A program made the position numbers and the translations under genes. Below the pieces are notes generated by a model. It was not told the DNA's origin. It ran no database searches and saw only the letters and a program-made list of their open reading frames with translations. 64,000 nt of DNA from Tenuifilaceae bacterium CYCD (GTDB taxonomy: Bacteria; Bacteroidota; Bacteroidia; Bacteroidales; Tenuifilaceae), in NCBI GenBank assembly GCA_036322835.1, contig AP027304.1, positions 1,488,001 to 1,552,000 on the forward strand, in the 5' to 3' direction. Positions 38,846 to 47,268 of this stretch are shown piece by piece. The first letter of the stretch is position 1; every line of letters begins with the position of its first letter.

Positions 38846-38859
38846 TGCCTTTATCAGGC

Positions 38860-39225
38860 TTAGAGGTTTAAGTTTTTTTTTAGTTCCTCCACGCTCCTGT
38901 AGCCCAGCTTTTCTGCGGCGACCTCGAGGTAGGCGTCTAGCGTTAGCCGGTCTAGATCCTTCTTGATTAGCAGCTCCTTGAGCTGCTTGATTTCCCGCTG
39001 CAGGGCCTTAATCCTTGTCGTTTCGTCTTGAGTCTCCACCAGTACTCTAGTATTCATTAAATCCTTCCGGTTGTACTTCTTGATCCATTCGTTTATGGTT
39101 GTCCGGTTAATTCCATAAATCTCCCCCAGCTGTTTCTTGGAGTAGTTTCCCGTGCTAAGTTCGGCTAAAATTTTGAGTTTGAAACCCTCGCTGTACCGTC
39201 TTACAATTCCGTCATTTTTATACAT
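38860..39225 (-). CDS. IS3-family OrfA (helix-turn-helix)
   Basis: 121 residues: a helix-turn-helix region (KKQLGEIYGINRTTINEWIK) and a leucine-zipper-like coiled coil (IKALQREIKQLKELLIKKDL). The 3' end contains the A9 slippery run that shifts ribosomes into orfB. Confidence 0.92.
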   Translation of the reverse strand: MYKNDGIVRRYSEGFKLKILAELSTGNYSKKQLGEIYGINRTTINEWIKKYNRKDLMNTRVLVETQDETTRIKALQREIKQLKELLIKKDLDRLTLDAYLEVAAEKLGYRSVEELKKNLNL

Positions 39226-39273
39226 AATTTGCTACGTGTTGTGTAGCCATTTTTTAGGACGGGTCAAAATTGG

Positions 39274-39407
39274 CTACAACGGTCGGTGGTTTGGGCTGCT
39301 GGGGAGTTAAGAGCCAGCGGTGTCATCCCACGTTAAAACCATACTAAAATACTAAAAACTTTCGTATCTGCATCATCAGCCCCAGTAGGCTAAACCACCT
39401 GTTAGTT
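39274..39407 (-). repeat. attC-like site C
   Basis: Cores CTACAAC and GTTAGTT. Arms are the second common type, ggtggtttgggctgctgggg against ccccagtaggctaaaccacc, well paired. GTTAGTTTGC is the exact mate of the start of the next cassette at site D. Confidence 0.95.
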
Positions 39408-39643
39408 TGCGTAATTTTCTTTTTTATTCAAGAATCTATTTGTCATTATATATGTTAAGCTTGCTAAAAGGCTTGCTATAATAGGTATATAAATTCTTGA
39501 AATCTCGGTAACAAAAGAGTTTATAATATTTTGAGGTGTATATAAATATGATTGATAGATTATGTTAAGCAACCAAACACTGGGTATTGTAATGAGAAAT
39601 GCAATAAATGGTTTATATCTTAGAAGTAATATAATTATTAAAA

Positions 39644-40642
39644 TATGCATATCCGCTAATGTACCAAAATAATTATCTTTACAAAAACACTTGAGATGAA
39701 TTTTATCGATTTTGTAAAGAAATATCCAGATGAAGCCAGCTGCATAAGACACTTTCGAACCGTTAAGGAGCGAAAAGGAGTCGTCTGCAAGAAGTGTGGC
39801 AATACGCATCATTACTGGAACAAAACCTACAATTCGCACGATTGCAGCAGCTGTGGATACAGAACCACCTTACGAAGCGGCACCGTTATGGAGTCATCGA
39901 AGCTACCTTTTCAGTACTGGTTGTACGCCATTTACCTGATGACCATGACCAAAAAAGGGATCTCTGCTGCTGAGGTTCAGCGGCAGCTTGGCCATAAGCG
40001 CTACGAACCGATTTGGGCCATGATGCACAAGATCAGATCGGTCATGGGATTGCGCGATGAGCGGTATGAATTGGAGGGCGTTGTCGAGCTGGACGATGCC
40101 TTTTTCAGAACCCATGCAGAGGACGAAAATGACGAGCTGACCAAAAGAGGAAGAGGCAGTCAGCGGCAAAGCAAAGTTCTAGTTATGGCCAAAGTTGATC
40201 CCAGGCGGGGGCGACCTCGCAGGAACAAAAAGCCATCAGCATTCCGATACGTAAAGATGGTTGTCATTCCGGACTCTTCGTCGAAAACGATGAACAAAGT
40301 AGTCTCAGCGAGCACCAGCTCTTCATCGGTGATTAAGAGTGATGGCTGGCGTGGTTTTAACAAAATCAAAGAGATAAGCTCCAGACATATCAAAAAGATA
40401 GTACCACCCGAGGAGGCTTCAAGAGTACTCCCATGGGTGCATACCATGATTAGCAATGCAAAGAGAAACTTCTTAGGAGTCAATCACAAAATAAAAGACG
40501 TGTACCTGCAAAACTATCTGGACGAGTTTTGTTATAAAACCAATCGAAGATATTTTGGCAAAGAGTTGTTTGAACGACTTATGGTTGCTGCTGTAGAAGA
40601 TACTTGGTATGGTAAAATAAGGTATAATTGCGGATAATCATA
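39644..40642 (+). mobile_element. IS1595-family element, copy 1
   Basis: 999 bases with ends TATGCATATCCGC and, inverted, TATGATTATCCGC. It is flanked by the 8-bp duplication tattaaaa (39636-39643 and 40643-40650). It is inserted in the cassette membrane-protein gene, opposite to that gene. Confidence 0.95.
39696..40637 (+). CDS. IS1595-family transposase, copy 1
   Basis: 313 residues. The N-terminal zinc ribbon shows CKKCG and, after HHYWNKTYNSHD, CSSCG. The DDE-type ISXO2-like core starts at GVVELDDAFF and continues with KSDGWRGFNKIKE and the C-terminal acidic/aromatic stretch. This is the usual single-gene layout of IS1595 elements. The three copies in the window encode identical proteins. 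Confidence 0.94.
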   Translation: MNFIDFVKKYPDEASCIRHFRTVKERKGVVCKKCGNTHHYWNKTYNSHDCSSCGYRTTLRSGTVMESSKLPFQYWLYAIYLMTMTKKGISAAEVQRQLGHKRYEPIWAMMHKIRSVMGLRDERYELEGVVELDDAFFRTHAEDENDELTKRGRGSQRQSKVLVMAKVDPRRGRPRRNKKPSAFRYVKMVVIPDSSSKTMNKVVSASTSSSSVIKSDGWRGFNKIKEISSRHIKKIVPPEEASRVLPWVHTMISNAKRNFLGVNHKIKDVYLQNYLDEFCYKTNRRYFGKELFERLMVAAVEDTWYGKIRYNCG

Positions 40643-40763
40643 TATTAAAAATACTTCTATAGTATTGAATAAAGTGGTATCAAATAATACTTGATATGAA
40701 TATTTTGTAAGCGTTCCCGTCAATAAACTAATAGTAAAATATGACAGAAAGATTATTATACAA

Positions 40764-41762
40764 TATGCATATCCGCTAATGTACCAAAATAATTATCTTT
40801 ACAAAAACACTTGAGATGAATTTTATCGATTTTGTAAAGAAATATCCAGATGAAGCCAGCTGCATAAGACACTTTCGAACCGTTAAGGAGCGAAAAGGAG
40901 TCGTCTGCAAGAAGTGTGGCAATACGCATCATTACTGGAACAAAACCTACAATTCGCACGATTGCAGCAGCTGTGGATACAGAACCACCTTACGAAGCGG
41001 CACCGTTATGGAGTCATCGAAGCTACCTTTTCAGTACTGGTTGTACGCCATTTACCTGATGACCATGACCAAAAAAGGGATCTCTGCTGCTGAGGTTCAG
41101 CGGCAGCTTGGCCATAAGCGCTACGAACCGATTTGGGCCATGATGCACAAGATCAGATCGGTCATGGGATTGCGCGATGAGCGGTATGAATTGGAGGGCG
41201 TTGTCGAGCTGGACGATGCCTTTTTCAGAACCCATGCAGAGGACGAAAATGACGAGCTGACCAAAAGAGGAAGAGGCAGTCAGCGGCAAAGCAAAGTTCT
41301 AGTTATGGCCAAAGTTGATCCCAGGCGGGGGCGACCTCGCAGGAACAAAAAGCCATCAGCATTCCGATACGTAAAGATGGTTGTCATTCCGGACTCTTCG
41401 TCGAAAACGATGAACAAAGTAGTCTCAGCGAGCACCAGCTCTTCATCGGTGATTAAGAGTGATGGCTGGCGTGGTTTTAACAAAATCAAAGAGATAAGCT
41501 CCAGACATATCAAAAAGATAGTACCACCCGAGGAGGCTTCAAGAGTTCTCCCATGGGTGCATACCATGATTAGCAATGCAAAGAGAAACTTCTTAGGAGT
41601 CAATCACAAAATAAAAGACGTGTACCTGCAAAACTATCTGGACGAGTTTTGTTATAAAACCAATCGAAGATATTTTGGCAAAGAGTTGTTTGAACGACTT
41701 ATGGTTGCTGCTGTAGAAGATACTTGGTATGGTAAAATAAGGTATAATTGCGGATAATCATA
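40764..41762 (+). mobile_element. IS1595-family element, copy 2
   Basis: 999 bases with the same ends as copy 1, flanked by the perfect 8-bp duplication ttatacaa (40756-40763 and 41763-41770). It lies only 121 bases from copy 1 in the same gene and orientation, but its own duplication shows an independent insertion. It differs from the other copies by a single T for A at about 41547. Confidence 0.95.
40816..41757 (+). CDS. IS1595-family transposase, copy 2
   Basis: 313 residues, the same protein as copies 1 and 3, with zinc ribbon and DDE core intact. It should be functional and could act in trans on all copies. Confidence 0.94.
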   Translation: MNFIDFVKKYPDEASCIRHFRTVKERKGVVCKKCGNTHHYWNKTYNSHDCSSCGYRTTLRSGTVMESSKLPFQYWLYAIYLMTMTKKGISAAEVQRQLGHKRYEPIWAMMHKIRSVMGLRDERYELEGVVELDDAFFRTHAEDENDELTKRGRGSQRQSKVLVMAKVDPRRGRPRRNKKPSAFRYVKMVVIPDSSSKTMNKVVSASTSSSSVIKSDGWRGFNKIKEISSRHIKKIVPPEEASRVLPWVHTMISNAKRNFLGVNHKIKDVYLQNYLDEFCYKTNRRYFGKELFERLMVAAVEDTWYGKIRYNCG

Positions 41763-42531
41763 TTATACAATATAACAACGCAATTGTAATTTTTCTCAAT
41801 TTTGTCTTAATGCTTAGTAGATATAAACTGAAAATCCGAATAAAGCCAAACACCAAAAGATTTATGAATAACAAGAAGGAAAAACCTCTAGGGCTTGGAA
41901 AGTTAATTTTCTGTGATTCAGGTAAACTTTCATAAAAAGATTTTTCATTTAGAACAGAAGCAATTAAAAAAACTAGAGACCAAACAAGTAGGGCTAATAA
42001 TATTGAAATGAAACCTTCCTTAGCAAAGAACACCTTATAATCTAACAGGGTTTCAATCTTTTTTAAATCAATAAAACTTGTTGCAATTAATACAAAAATT
42101 GAAGTAGCATACACTATTATTGTCTTGGTATCTATCGCTGAAAAATATTGAGCAGAATACGAGCCGATGTCATTTAGGCTGATATGTCCACTTACAAAAA
42201 GGCTCAGAAAACTATGAGGAGACATAATAACCTTTTCGTTGATATAAAAGTACCAATCGTATACTGTAGTTATCAGGATATAGGTTGCTATCGATAATGC
42301 AATTTGTAAATATTTAACGCGATGTTCAATCAGATTAGTTGATAAGCCTAGGATTATTCCAAGAAAAAGATGTAATCTAAAATCTCCAATCTCGAAATAA
42401 GGCATAATTACTAGTTTGTAAAGCGCTATCCATATAATGGAAAAAATCATTCCGTAATGTCTTTTAAGTTTATTCATAAGATTTATTAGAATTTAGTTAT
42501 TAAAAAACTTAGCTGTAATCTTCATTATGCA

Positions 42532-42665
42532 AACTAACGGCCAGCAGTTGCTTACGCTGGGGAGTTAAACTCCAGCGGCGTCATCACCCGCTAAACCGAA
42601 ACTAAATTAGTAATATTTTCCGTATCTGCATCATCAGCCCCAGTAGGCTAAACCACCTGTTAGGG
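42532..42665 (-). repeat. attC-like site D (hybrid arms)
   Basis: Cores AACTAAC and GTTAGGG. The left arm is of the cagttgcttacgctgggg type but the right arm is of the ccccagtaggctaaaccacc type, so the inner stem beyond CTGGGG/CCCCAG does not pair, unlike every other full site. It looks like a recombinant of two attC sites and may fold poorly. Confidence 0.9.
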
Positions 42666-42859
42666 GCTGGTGTTTTTTAATTCTCGAACAATTATTTGAA
42701 TATTTTTTTTGTCTTTAAATATGGTTATAGGTTGATATGAAAATAAACTTCCAGTTGGTCTGCTGTTAATTAGCAAAGTTTCTTCAAATGGAATAATTGT
42801 TATTAATTCACCCCAAGAAAATGCAGAAACCTTTGTCTGACATTCAAAATATCCAGTTT
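42660..42859 (-). pseudogene. C-terminal remnant of a cassette gene, cut by IS3-family element b
   Basis: An open frame of about 66 codons enters from the IS border (DKTGYFECQTKVSAFSWGEL) and ends IVRELKNTSP with its TAA in the core of attC site D. The start is missing. Its cassette end (GCCCCTAAC) does not match the cassette start found on the other side of the IS (TTATGCGC), so the two flanks come from different cassettes. Confidence 0.8.
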
Positions 42860-42925
42860 TGTCTTAACCCCCAAAATGGCTGGACTAAATTAATATTTTA
42901 ATTTAGTAACGTAATTAGGGAAATT

Positions 42926-43237
42926 ATGAAACGAACACACCGAAAGTTTACCCCGGAAGAAAGGTTATCGATTCTTCAGGAAGCAGAACGTGAAGGCGCC
43001 ATTGAAACATGCAGGAAGTATAGCCTTTCCCCTTCGCTGCTATCAAAATGGAAACAACGGTATTTAAGCCGCGGCGTAGATGGCTTAAAGCCAAAGTATA
43101 AGCGCATAGACCCTCAGGTTCGCTTGCTGGAAGAAGAAAATGAGCGACTGAAAAAAATCATTGCCCGGCAAGCGTTGGAGCTAGAAGTAAAGGGAGAGCT
43201 TTTAAAAAAAACTCCTATCCAAACCAAGAGAAGGTAG
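42926..43237 (+). CDS. IS3-family OrfA, element b
   Basis: 103 residues: a helix-turn-helix (IETCRKYSLSPSLLSKWKQR) and a coiled coil (VRLLEEENERLKKIIARQAL). The end carries ttaaaaaaaac, a slippery run; a -1 shift continues through 30 open bases into orfB. Confidence 0.92.
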   Translation: MKRTHRKFTPEERLSILQEAEREGAIETCRKYSLSPSLLSKWKQRYLSRGVDGLKPKYKRIDPQVRLLEEENERLKKIIARQALELEVKGELLKKTPIQTKRR

Positions 43238-43269
43238 CCCTTGCGAATCATTTTAGGTCAAGAATACCG

Positions 43270-44298
43270 ATGGAGCATCTTTTCCTGTGGCTCGCTTTGC
43301 CTCGTAGCGTATACTATTACCGTCCGAGCAATAGGCGCAAGGGGGTTTATCCGAGTCAATGGACGAATAAGCGCGATGGTACCCTGGTGGGAAATACGGT
43401 TATCATTGATGAAATAAAAAGGATACTGTGCGGAGAATTTGTTTGTTACGGCTATCAGAATGTGACAATGGCATTAAAGAGCAAGGATTTTATCATCAAC
43501 CATAAGAAAGTATACCGGCTCATGGATGAGAACAACCTTTTACTGGGCAAAGTGATCAGAACGCAGGGCAAGCGGGAATGGGTCAAGTTCCGCAAGATAA
43601 ACGCGTCTAAACCGATGGAGTACCTCTGCTGGGACATCAAGTACGTATGGGTTCCGGGAGAGCGCAAAAACTACTACTTGCTTTCCCTGATGGATGTTTA
43701 CACACGCAGAATACTCGACTGGATCTTTCAAGGCAGTATTCGTAAAGTAGATGTCATTAAAATGATTAACCGCGTTAATCTAATCCATGATCTGAAAGGT
43801 GTTACGGTTCGCAATGATAATGGCTCACAGTTTATTGCCAACAAAGTGCGGCATTACCTCAGAACGCTGGAGGCAAACCAGGAGTTTACGCACATTGCAA
43901 CCCCCGAGGAGAACTCATACATAGAGGCCTTTCATAGCCTTCTTGAAAGAGAAGTGATCAGAAGGCACGACTTCGCCGGCTTCTATGACGCAAAGCTCAC
44001 CATAAGCGCTTATATGAAATTTTACAACAACGAACGCTTGCATGGCGCATTAAAAAGAGTGCCGCCGATGAAAAAATGGAATGAATACTACTTGAATTTA
44101 TCATCCGATAAGCCAACAGCAGCGCAAGTATCGGAGGAGATGTCAAGAGTGTCGGACGGCGCGGACACTGGCCTTGCTCTTGACATTTCCGGAGATACGG
44201 CTAACTTTGCGGATCGAATGATGAATGAAAATCAAGCGGAAAATAAAAAAAACAACCTAAACTGTTTTCAGAAAAATGTCCAACTTATAGGGGGTTAA
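43270..44298 (+). CDS. IS3-family transposase OrfB, element b
   Basis: 342 residues. The DDE core is visible at YLCWDIKYVWV (Asp), VRNDNGSQFIANK (Asp) and PEENSYIEAFHSLLERE (Glu). An unusual ~60-residue polar C-terminal extension (AQVSEEMSRVSDGADTGLAL) follows the integrase core. It is the same protein as in element c. Confidence 0.93.
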   Translation: MEHLFLWLALPRSVYYYRPSNRRKGVYPSQWTNKRDGTLVGNTVIIDEIKRILCGEFVCYGYQNVTMALKSKDFIINHKKVYRLMDENNLLLGKVIRTQGKREWVKFRKINASKPMEYLCWDIKYVWVPGERKNYYLLSLMDVYTRRILDWIFQGSIRKVDVIKMINRVNLIHDLKGVTVRNDNGSQFIANKVRHYLRTLEANQEFTHIATPEENSYIEAFHSLLEREVIRRHDFAGFYDAKLTISAYMKFYNNERLHGALKRVPPMKKWNEYYLNLSSDKPTAAQVSEEMSRVSDGADTGLALDISGDTANFADRMMNENQAENKKNNLNCFQKNVQLIGG

Positions 44299-44302
44299 GA
44301 CA

Positions 44303-44495
44303 ATTGGATTACAACTGCAATATCCTCAACTTTGTCTTTGTTTAAATCTCCTTTTTTTAATTGCAAAACTTTCCAGTTTTCTGGAACGAAATCTTTAATC
44401 GATTCTCCAAGAGTCTTTACTTCTTGATTCAGATTCATTTGTCCGAAAGAATCTGAAAAAAACATTATAAAAAGAATTAAAAATTTAAATTTCAT
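44303..44495 (-). pseudogene. N-terminal remnant: second copy of the 242-residue cassette gene
   Basis: The first ~64 codons (MKFKFLILFIMFFSDSFGQ then LKKGDLNKDKVEDIAVVIQ) and the upstream bases up to the cassette border are identical to the gene at 49834-51569, but the rest is cut off by IS3-family element b. This copy lacks the IS1595 insertion of the other one and so shows its pre-insertion target sequence. Confidence 0.93.
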
Positions 44496-44523
44496 TGTTA
44501 GTAAGTTTCTTTTTCAAGGTTGC

Positions 44524-44659
44524 GCATAACGTTTCCGCGGTTAGTGCCGCCGGGGAGTTGAACCCCGAGGACGCATCGCGCGCGAAAGTCCAAACGAAAT
44601 TAGCGAAAAATTTTGAATTACCAATTCCAGCCCCGGGTGACACCAACCGCGTGTTAGGA
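44524..44659 (-). repeat. attC-like site E (GC-rich type)
   Basis: Cores GCATAAC and GTTAGGA. Arms cgcggttagtgccgccgggg and ccccgggtgacaccaaccgc pair although almost every stem base differs from the common type. It belongs to the GC-rich cassette that follows. Confidence 0.9.
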
Positions 44660-45120
44660 GCTGTGCGGCCGGGGGCAACGGCCTGGCGCGACCGCTTGCG
44701 GCCTCCGCTCCCTGGGCTTTTTAAATTTTAGGAGACCTGCAAGGGCTGTGCCACGCTGCCGGTGAATTCTAGGTGGCGCAGCTTCCCGTCGGGAGCAGTG
44801 CCCGCTAAACACCGCCTGCGGCAGCGTCGCATTTCGCCATACTTGGCGAAAACCACGGAGCTAGATCCGAATAGCGATGATTCTATTGCAGCGTGGCGCA
44901 TACCTTGCTCCCGAATCCCCCAGCTGCAAGCGGCGTAGACAGGCCGAGTGAGCCCTGCGTGAAGAGCGTAGGTGCGGAATTCCTTTCGCCTCGCGAATAA
45001 GACAAGGAGGCGGAGCGATACGCCGTTACCTGTAAGCCCTAAAAAATGAAAAACCGATTCGGCGAATCGGTCTGCGCTTGCGCTCTGAAAAGCTGCAATG
45101 CGCGTTTTTTGCCGCATTGC
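44660..45120 (-). other. GC-rich cassette without a convincing gene, family member 1
   Basis: The cassette is much GC-richer than its neighbours. It shares with the cassettes at 46058-46523 and 46658-47126 a long imperfect inverted repeat, here 44738-44759 (gcaagggctgtgccacgctg region) against 44888-44908, and with the latter a hairpin TTTCGCCA/TTGGCGAAA (44832-44851). A further perfect hairpin ACCGATTC/GAATCGGT lies at 45053-45071. A minus-strand open frame (44728-45117) exists, but the corresponding frame is broken by a stop in the third copy and shifted in the second, so a structured RNA or DNA element is more likely than a protein. Confidence 0.5.
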
Positions 45121-45255
45121 CCCTAACGGTCGGCAGTTGCTTACGCTGGGGAGTTAACCGCCAGCGGCGTTATCCGCCGTTAAAAAGTTAGTTAAAGGTA
45201 GTAAAAATTCTGCATCTGCATCATCAGCCCCAGTGAAAGTAACTGCCTGTTATGC
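45121..45255 (-). repeat. attC-like site F
   Basis: Cores CCCTAAC and GTTATGC. Arms ggcagttgcttacgctgggg and ccccagtgaaagtaactgcc are the most frequent type. GTTATGCACA is the mate of TGTGCATAAC at site G. Confidence 0.95.
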
Positions 45256-45268
45256 ACAGTTTTTTATT

Positions 45269-45904
45269 TTATAATTCATCACATGCTTGAAATAGTAAAA
45301 TTCCTTTATCTGCTAATTCAATTTTCTTATTATTAATATATTCGTAGGTTTTATTTCGCATTTCAGCTTCACACAATTCTTCAATTTTTTCAGAGATTTC
45401 TTTTTTTATTGATTCGAAATCTTCAATTGATAACCAACTTAAAAGAAAAAAACTACAGTTTTCAGCCAGTTTTTCGTTGTACACAACGCCTTTTATTTTT
45501 ATTTCAGACTGGATTAAATTGAATTGGTTTTCACTGACTTTGATATTTCTTTCACCCGAAGGGTATTCAAGTTGTTCAATCAATTCAATACTTTTAATGT
45601 CTCTTAATTCTATTGTTTTATGGCTATCTTTAATGCTGAAGTCAAGATTGTAATTTGTACTAATTTCTATTGTTTTGATTTTTTCATACACAAGAATAGG
45701 GAATCGAAATTCTTTTTTAACATATTCGTAAAATGATTCATTCTTGTTGTACACTTGATTTCTTGTGCAGAAATATGAATATCCAATTATTTCTTTTTCG
45801 CTTTTTAAACTCAATTTAAGTTTATACCGAAAACATTTTGCTCCATCTGCAAATAATGAGTGGTTTACAAGAATAAATAATAATATGAATGTTAATCGTT
45901 TCAT
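45269..45904 (-). CDS. Cassette gene: secreted protein, unknown
   Basis: 211 residues with a signal peptide (MKRLTFILLFILVNHSLFADG). The mature part is rich in beta-strands and Lys/Glu, without Cys pairs or known motifs (KCFRYKLKLSLKSEKEIIGY). The cassette ends match perfectly (TTATGCACA / TGTGCATAA). A stand-alone cassette gene; no function can be assigned. Confidence 0.8.
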   Translation of the reverse strand: MKRLTFILLFILVNHSLFADGAKCFRYKLKLSLKSEKEIIGYSYFCTRNQVYNKNESFYEYVKKEFRFPILVYEKIKTIEISTNYNLDFSIKDSHKTIELRDIKSIELIEQLEYPSGERNIKVSENQFNLIQSEIKIKGVVYNEKLAENCSFFLLSWLSIEDFESIKKEISEKIEELCEAEMRNKTYEYINNKKIELADKGILLFQACDEL

Positions 45905-45924
45905 AGGTAGAATTTAAATTGTGC

Positions 45925-46057
45925 ATAACGGTCGACGGTTTAAATTGCTGGGGAGTTAACCTCCAGCGTCCTTATCCGCCGTTAAAAACTAAGTTAAAAG
46001 TAATAAAAAATCTGCATCTGCATCATCAACCCCAGTAATTTTAACCGTGTGTTGGCT
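45925..46057 (-). repeat. attC-like site G
   Basis: Cores GCATAAC and GTTGGCT. Arms cgacggtttaaattgctgggg and ccccagtaattttaaccgtg form a private stem sequence, paired along its length. GTTGGCTGTA mates with TACAGCCAAC at site H. Confidence 0.94.
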
Positions 46058-46523
46058 GTAGTGTTTAAAAAGCGGCTTGGCGCGACGCTTGCTGCCTTTT
46101 TCCCTAACTTCTCTGAGACCTTGCAAGAGTTGTGCCACGCTACCTAAAAGCATCTAAACGGCGATGAATCCTATGCGGATGAACGCATCATCGTTTTTGT
46201 CAGGCGGTTCCGCTTTGATTTCAGGAGCTGACGAGCATTTAACCGTTTCCACACTTACAAACAACACTAGGTACGAAAAACCACACTTGGCTTGTAGCGT
46301 GGCGCAAGGCTTGCGTACCTCCTTGTTACTGGCAAGCGGCGTGACAAGGCGGGTTGGAGAAACAATCCAGCCACTAAACCGCAATTTCACTTTTCGAGGC
46401 TTGATTTCAGCCGGTAGATAGCCAGGATGGTTGTAAATCGGGATAATCCCCAAAACTAAAATGCCGATAACATCGGCAAACTAGGTAGTCAAAAATTACT
46501 TCAATAGAATGAATCAACATTAC
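46058..46523 (-). other. Cassette without a convincing gene, family member 2
   Basis: It shares with the cassettes at 44660 and 46658 the inverted repeat, here 46121-46142 (ttgtgccacgctac) against 46294-46314 (gtagcgtggcgcaa). The pair ctac/gtag replaces ctgc/gcag of the other two, a compensatory change. A 99-codon minus frame (46154-46453) uses a different reading frame relative to the conserved blocks than in member 1. The middle part differs from the other members. Confidence 0.5.
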
Positions 46524-46657
46524 AGCCAACGGTCAGCGGTTGTGCTTGCTGGGGAGTTAAAAACCAGCGGCATCATCACCCGCTAAAACCAACCTAAAAT
46601 TATACAAAGTTTGGAAATCCGCAAAGTCACCCCAGTGAGACCAACCGCTTGTTAGGA
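46524..46657 (-). repeat. attC-like site H
   Basis: Cores AGCCAAC and GTTAGGA. Arms agcggttgtgcttgctgggg and ccccagtgagaccaaccgct pair. The loop segment is more diverged than in the common type (ggaaatccgcaaagtc). Confidence 0.92.
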
Positions 46658-47126
46658 GCTGTGCGGTGTGTAGTGGGCGCCCTGGCGGGACGCTTGCGGC
46701 CTTTTATACCTCGGGGTTTTCCGACCTTGCAAGGGCTGTGCCACGCTGCTGTTGGAGTCTAGGTGGCGTAGCATCCTGTCGGGAGCTGTACACGCTAAAC
46801 ACCACCTGCGACAGCGTCGCATTTCGCCATGCTTGGCGAAAGCAACGACGCTAGGTGCGAATAGCGATGGTTTCTATGCAGCGTGGCGCAAACCTTGCCC
46901 CGCAAAAGTTGACCTCCCCGCAAGCGGCGTGACAGGGCGAGTGAACTGACCAAAGGCTTTTCTAGGTACGGATTTCGTTTTCGCATCGGTAGGAGAGAGG
47001 AAGAACACATAAACACACGCTTGCGCGCGAATACCAAAAATTACAGAAACTTACGTGCTGTGAAAACTGGAATCGGGGTACCGATTCCATAAAATAAAAA
47101 GCGCAATGCGATCTTTTCCGCATTGC
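46658..47126 (-). other. GC-rich cassette without a convincing gene, family member 3
   Basis: Closest relative of the cassette at 44660-45120, with the same cassette ends (GCTCCTAAC / GCCCCTAAC). Its inverted repeat arms are 46728-46749 and 46878-46898, and the TTTCGCCA/TTGGCGAAA hairpin is at 46822-46841. In the frame of member 1 the peptide EMRRCRRWCLACTAPD is readable, but a TAG stop interrupts it at about 46878. Either a decayed gene or a noncoding element. Confidence 0.5.
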
Positions 47127-47261
47127 CCCTAACGGTCGGCAGTTGCTTACGCTGGGGAGTTAACCGTCAGCGGCGTTATCTGCCGTTAAAAACTAAGTTA
47201 AAGGTAATAAAAATTCTGCATCTGCATCATCAGCCCCAGTGAAAGTAACTGCGTGTTAGGT
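47127..47261 (-). repeat. attC-like site I
   Basis: Cores CCCTAAC and GTTAGGT, common-type arms (ggcagttgcttacgctgggg / ccccagtgaaagtaactgc). GTTAGGTGCA mates with TGCACCTAAC at site J. Confidence 0.95.
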
Positions 47262-47268
47262 GCAGTAT

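Larger units (their letters stand above)
37959..39266 (-). mobile_element. IS3-family element a (orfA + orfB)
   Basis: 1308 bases with imperfect ends TG(T/A)C(T/C)(A/C)GTCCTAAAA and ATGGCTAC inside. It carries orfA (38860-39225) and orfB (37997-38845) with a run of nine A's on the minus strand (38873-38881) as the likely -1 frameshift site. No target duplication is evident (ctat against aaat), so one flank may have been rearranged after insertion. Confidence 0.88.
39402..42477 (-). pseudogene. Cassette gene: polytopic membrane protein split by two IS1595-family insertions
   Basis: Three pieces, 42477-41763, 40755-40643 and 39635-39402, join into one frame of exactly 354 codons (353 residues) when both 999-bp elements and one copy of each 8-bp duplication are removed; no stop occurs at either junction. 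The rebuilt protein starts MNKLKRHYGMIFSIIWIALY, has about nine hydrophobic helices and ends NRFLNKKENYAN. The cassette ends match perfectly (GCAAACTAAC at both sides), proving the whole 3.1 kb is one cassette. No family is recognised. It is inactive as it stands. Confidence 0.9.
42860..44302 (+). mobile_element. IS3-family element b
   Basis: 1443 bases, identical in length and proteins to element c at 59214-60656. Ends are TGTCTTAACCCCC and its inverted form. Flanks gttt and attg are different, so there is no target duplication; together with the mismatched half-genes on both sides this marks a rearrangement between two IS copies. Confidence 0.93.

Noticed and set aside
44495-44731. Plus-strand frame across attC site E
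   Set aside because: It spans the whole attC and the GC-rich cassette border in the direction opposite to the array; no support for translation.
46154-47037. Minus- and plus-strand frames in the gene-less cassettes (46154-46453, 46164-46421, 46666-46949, 46795-47037)
   Set aside because: The conserved blocks of the three related cassettes are read in different phases or with stops, so no common protein is supported.
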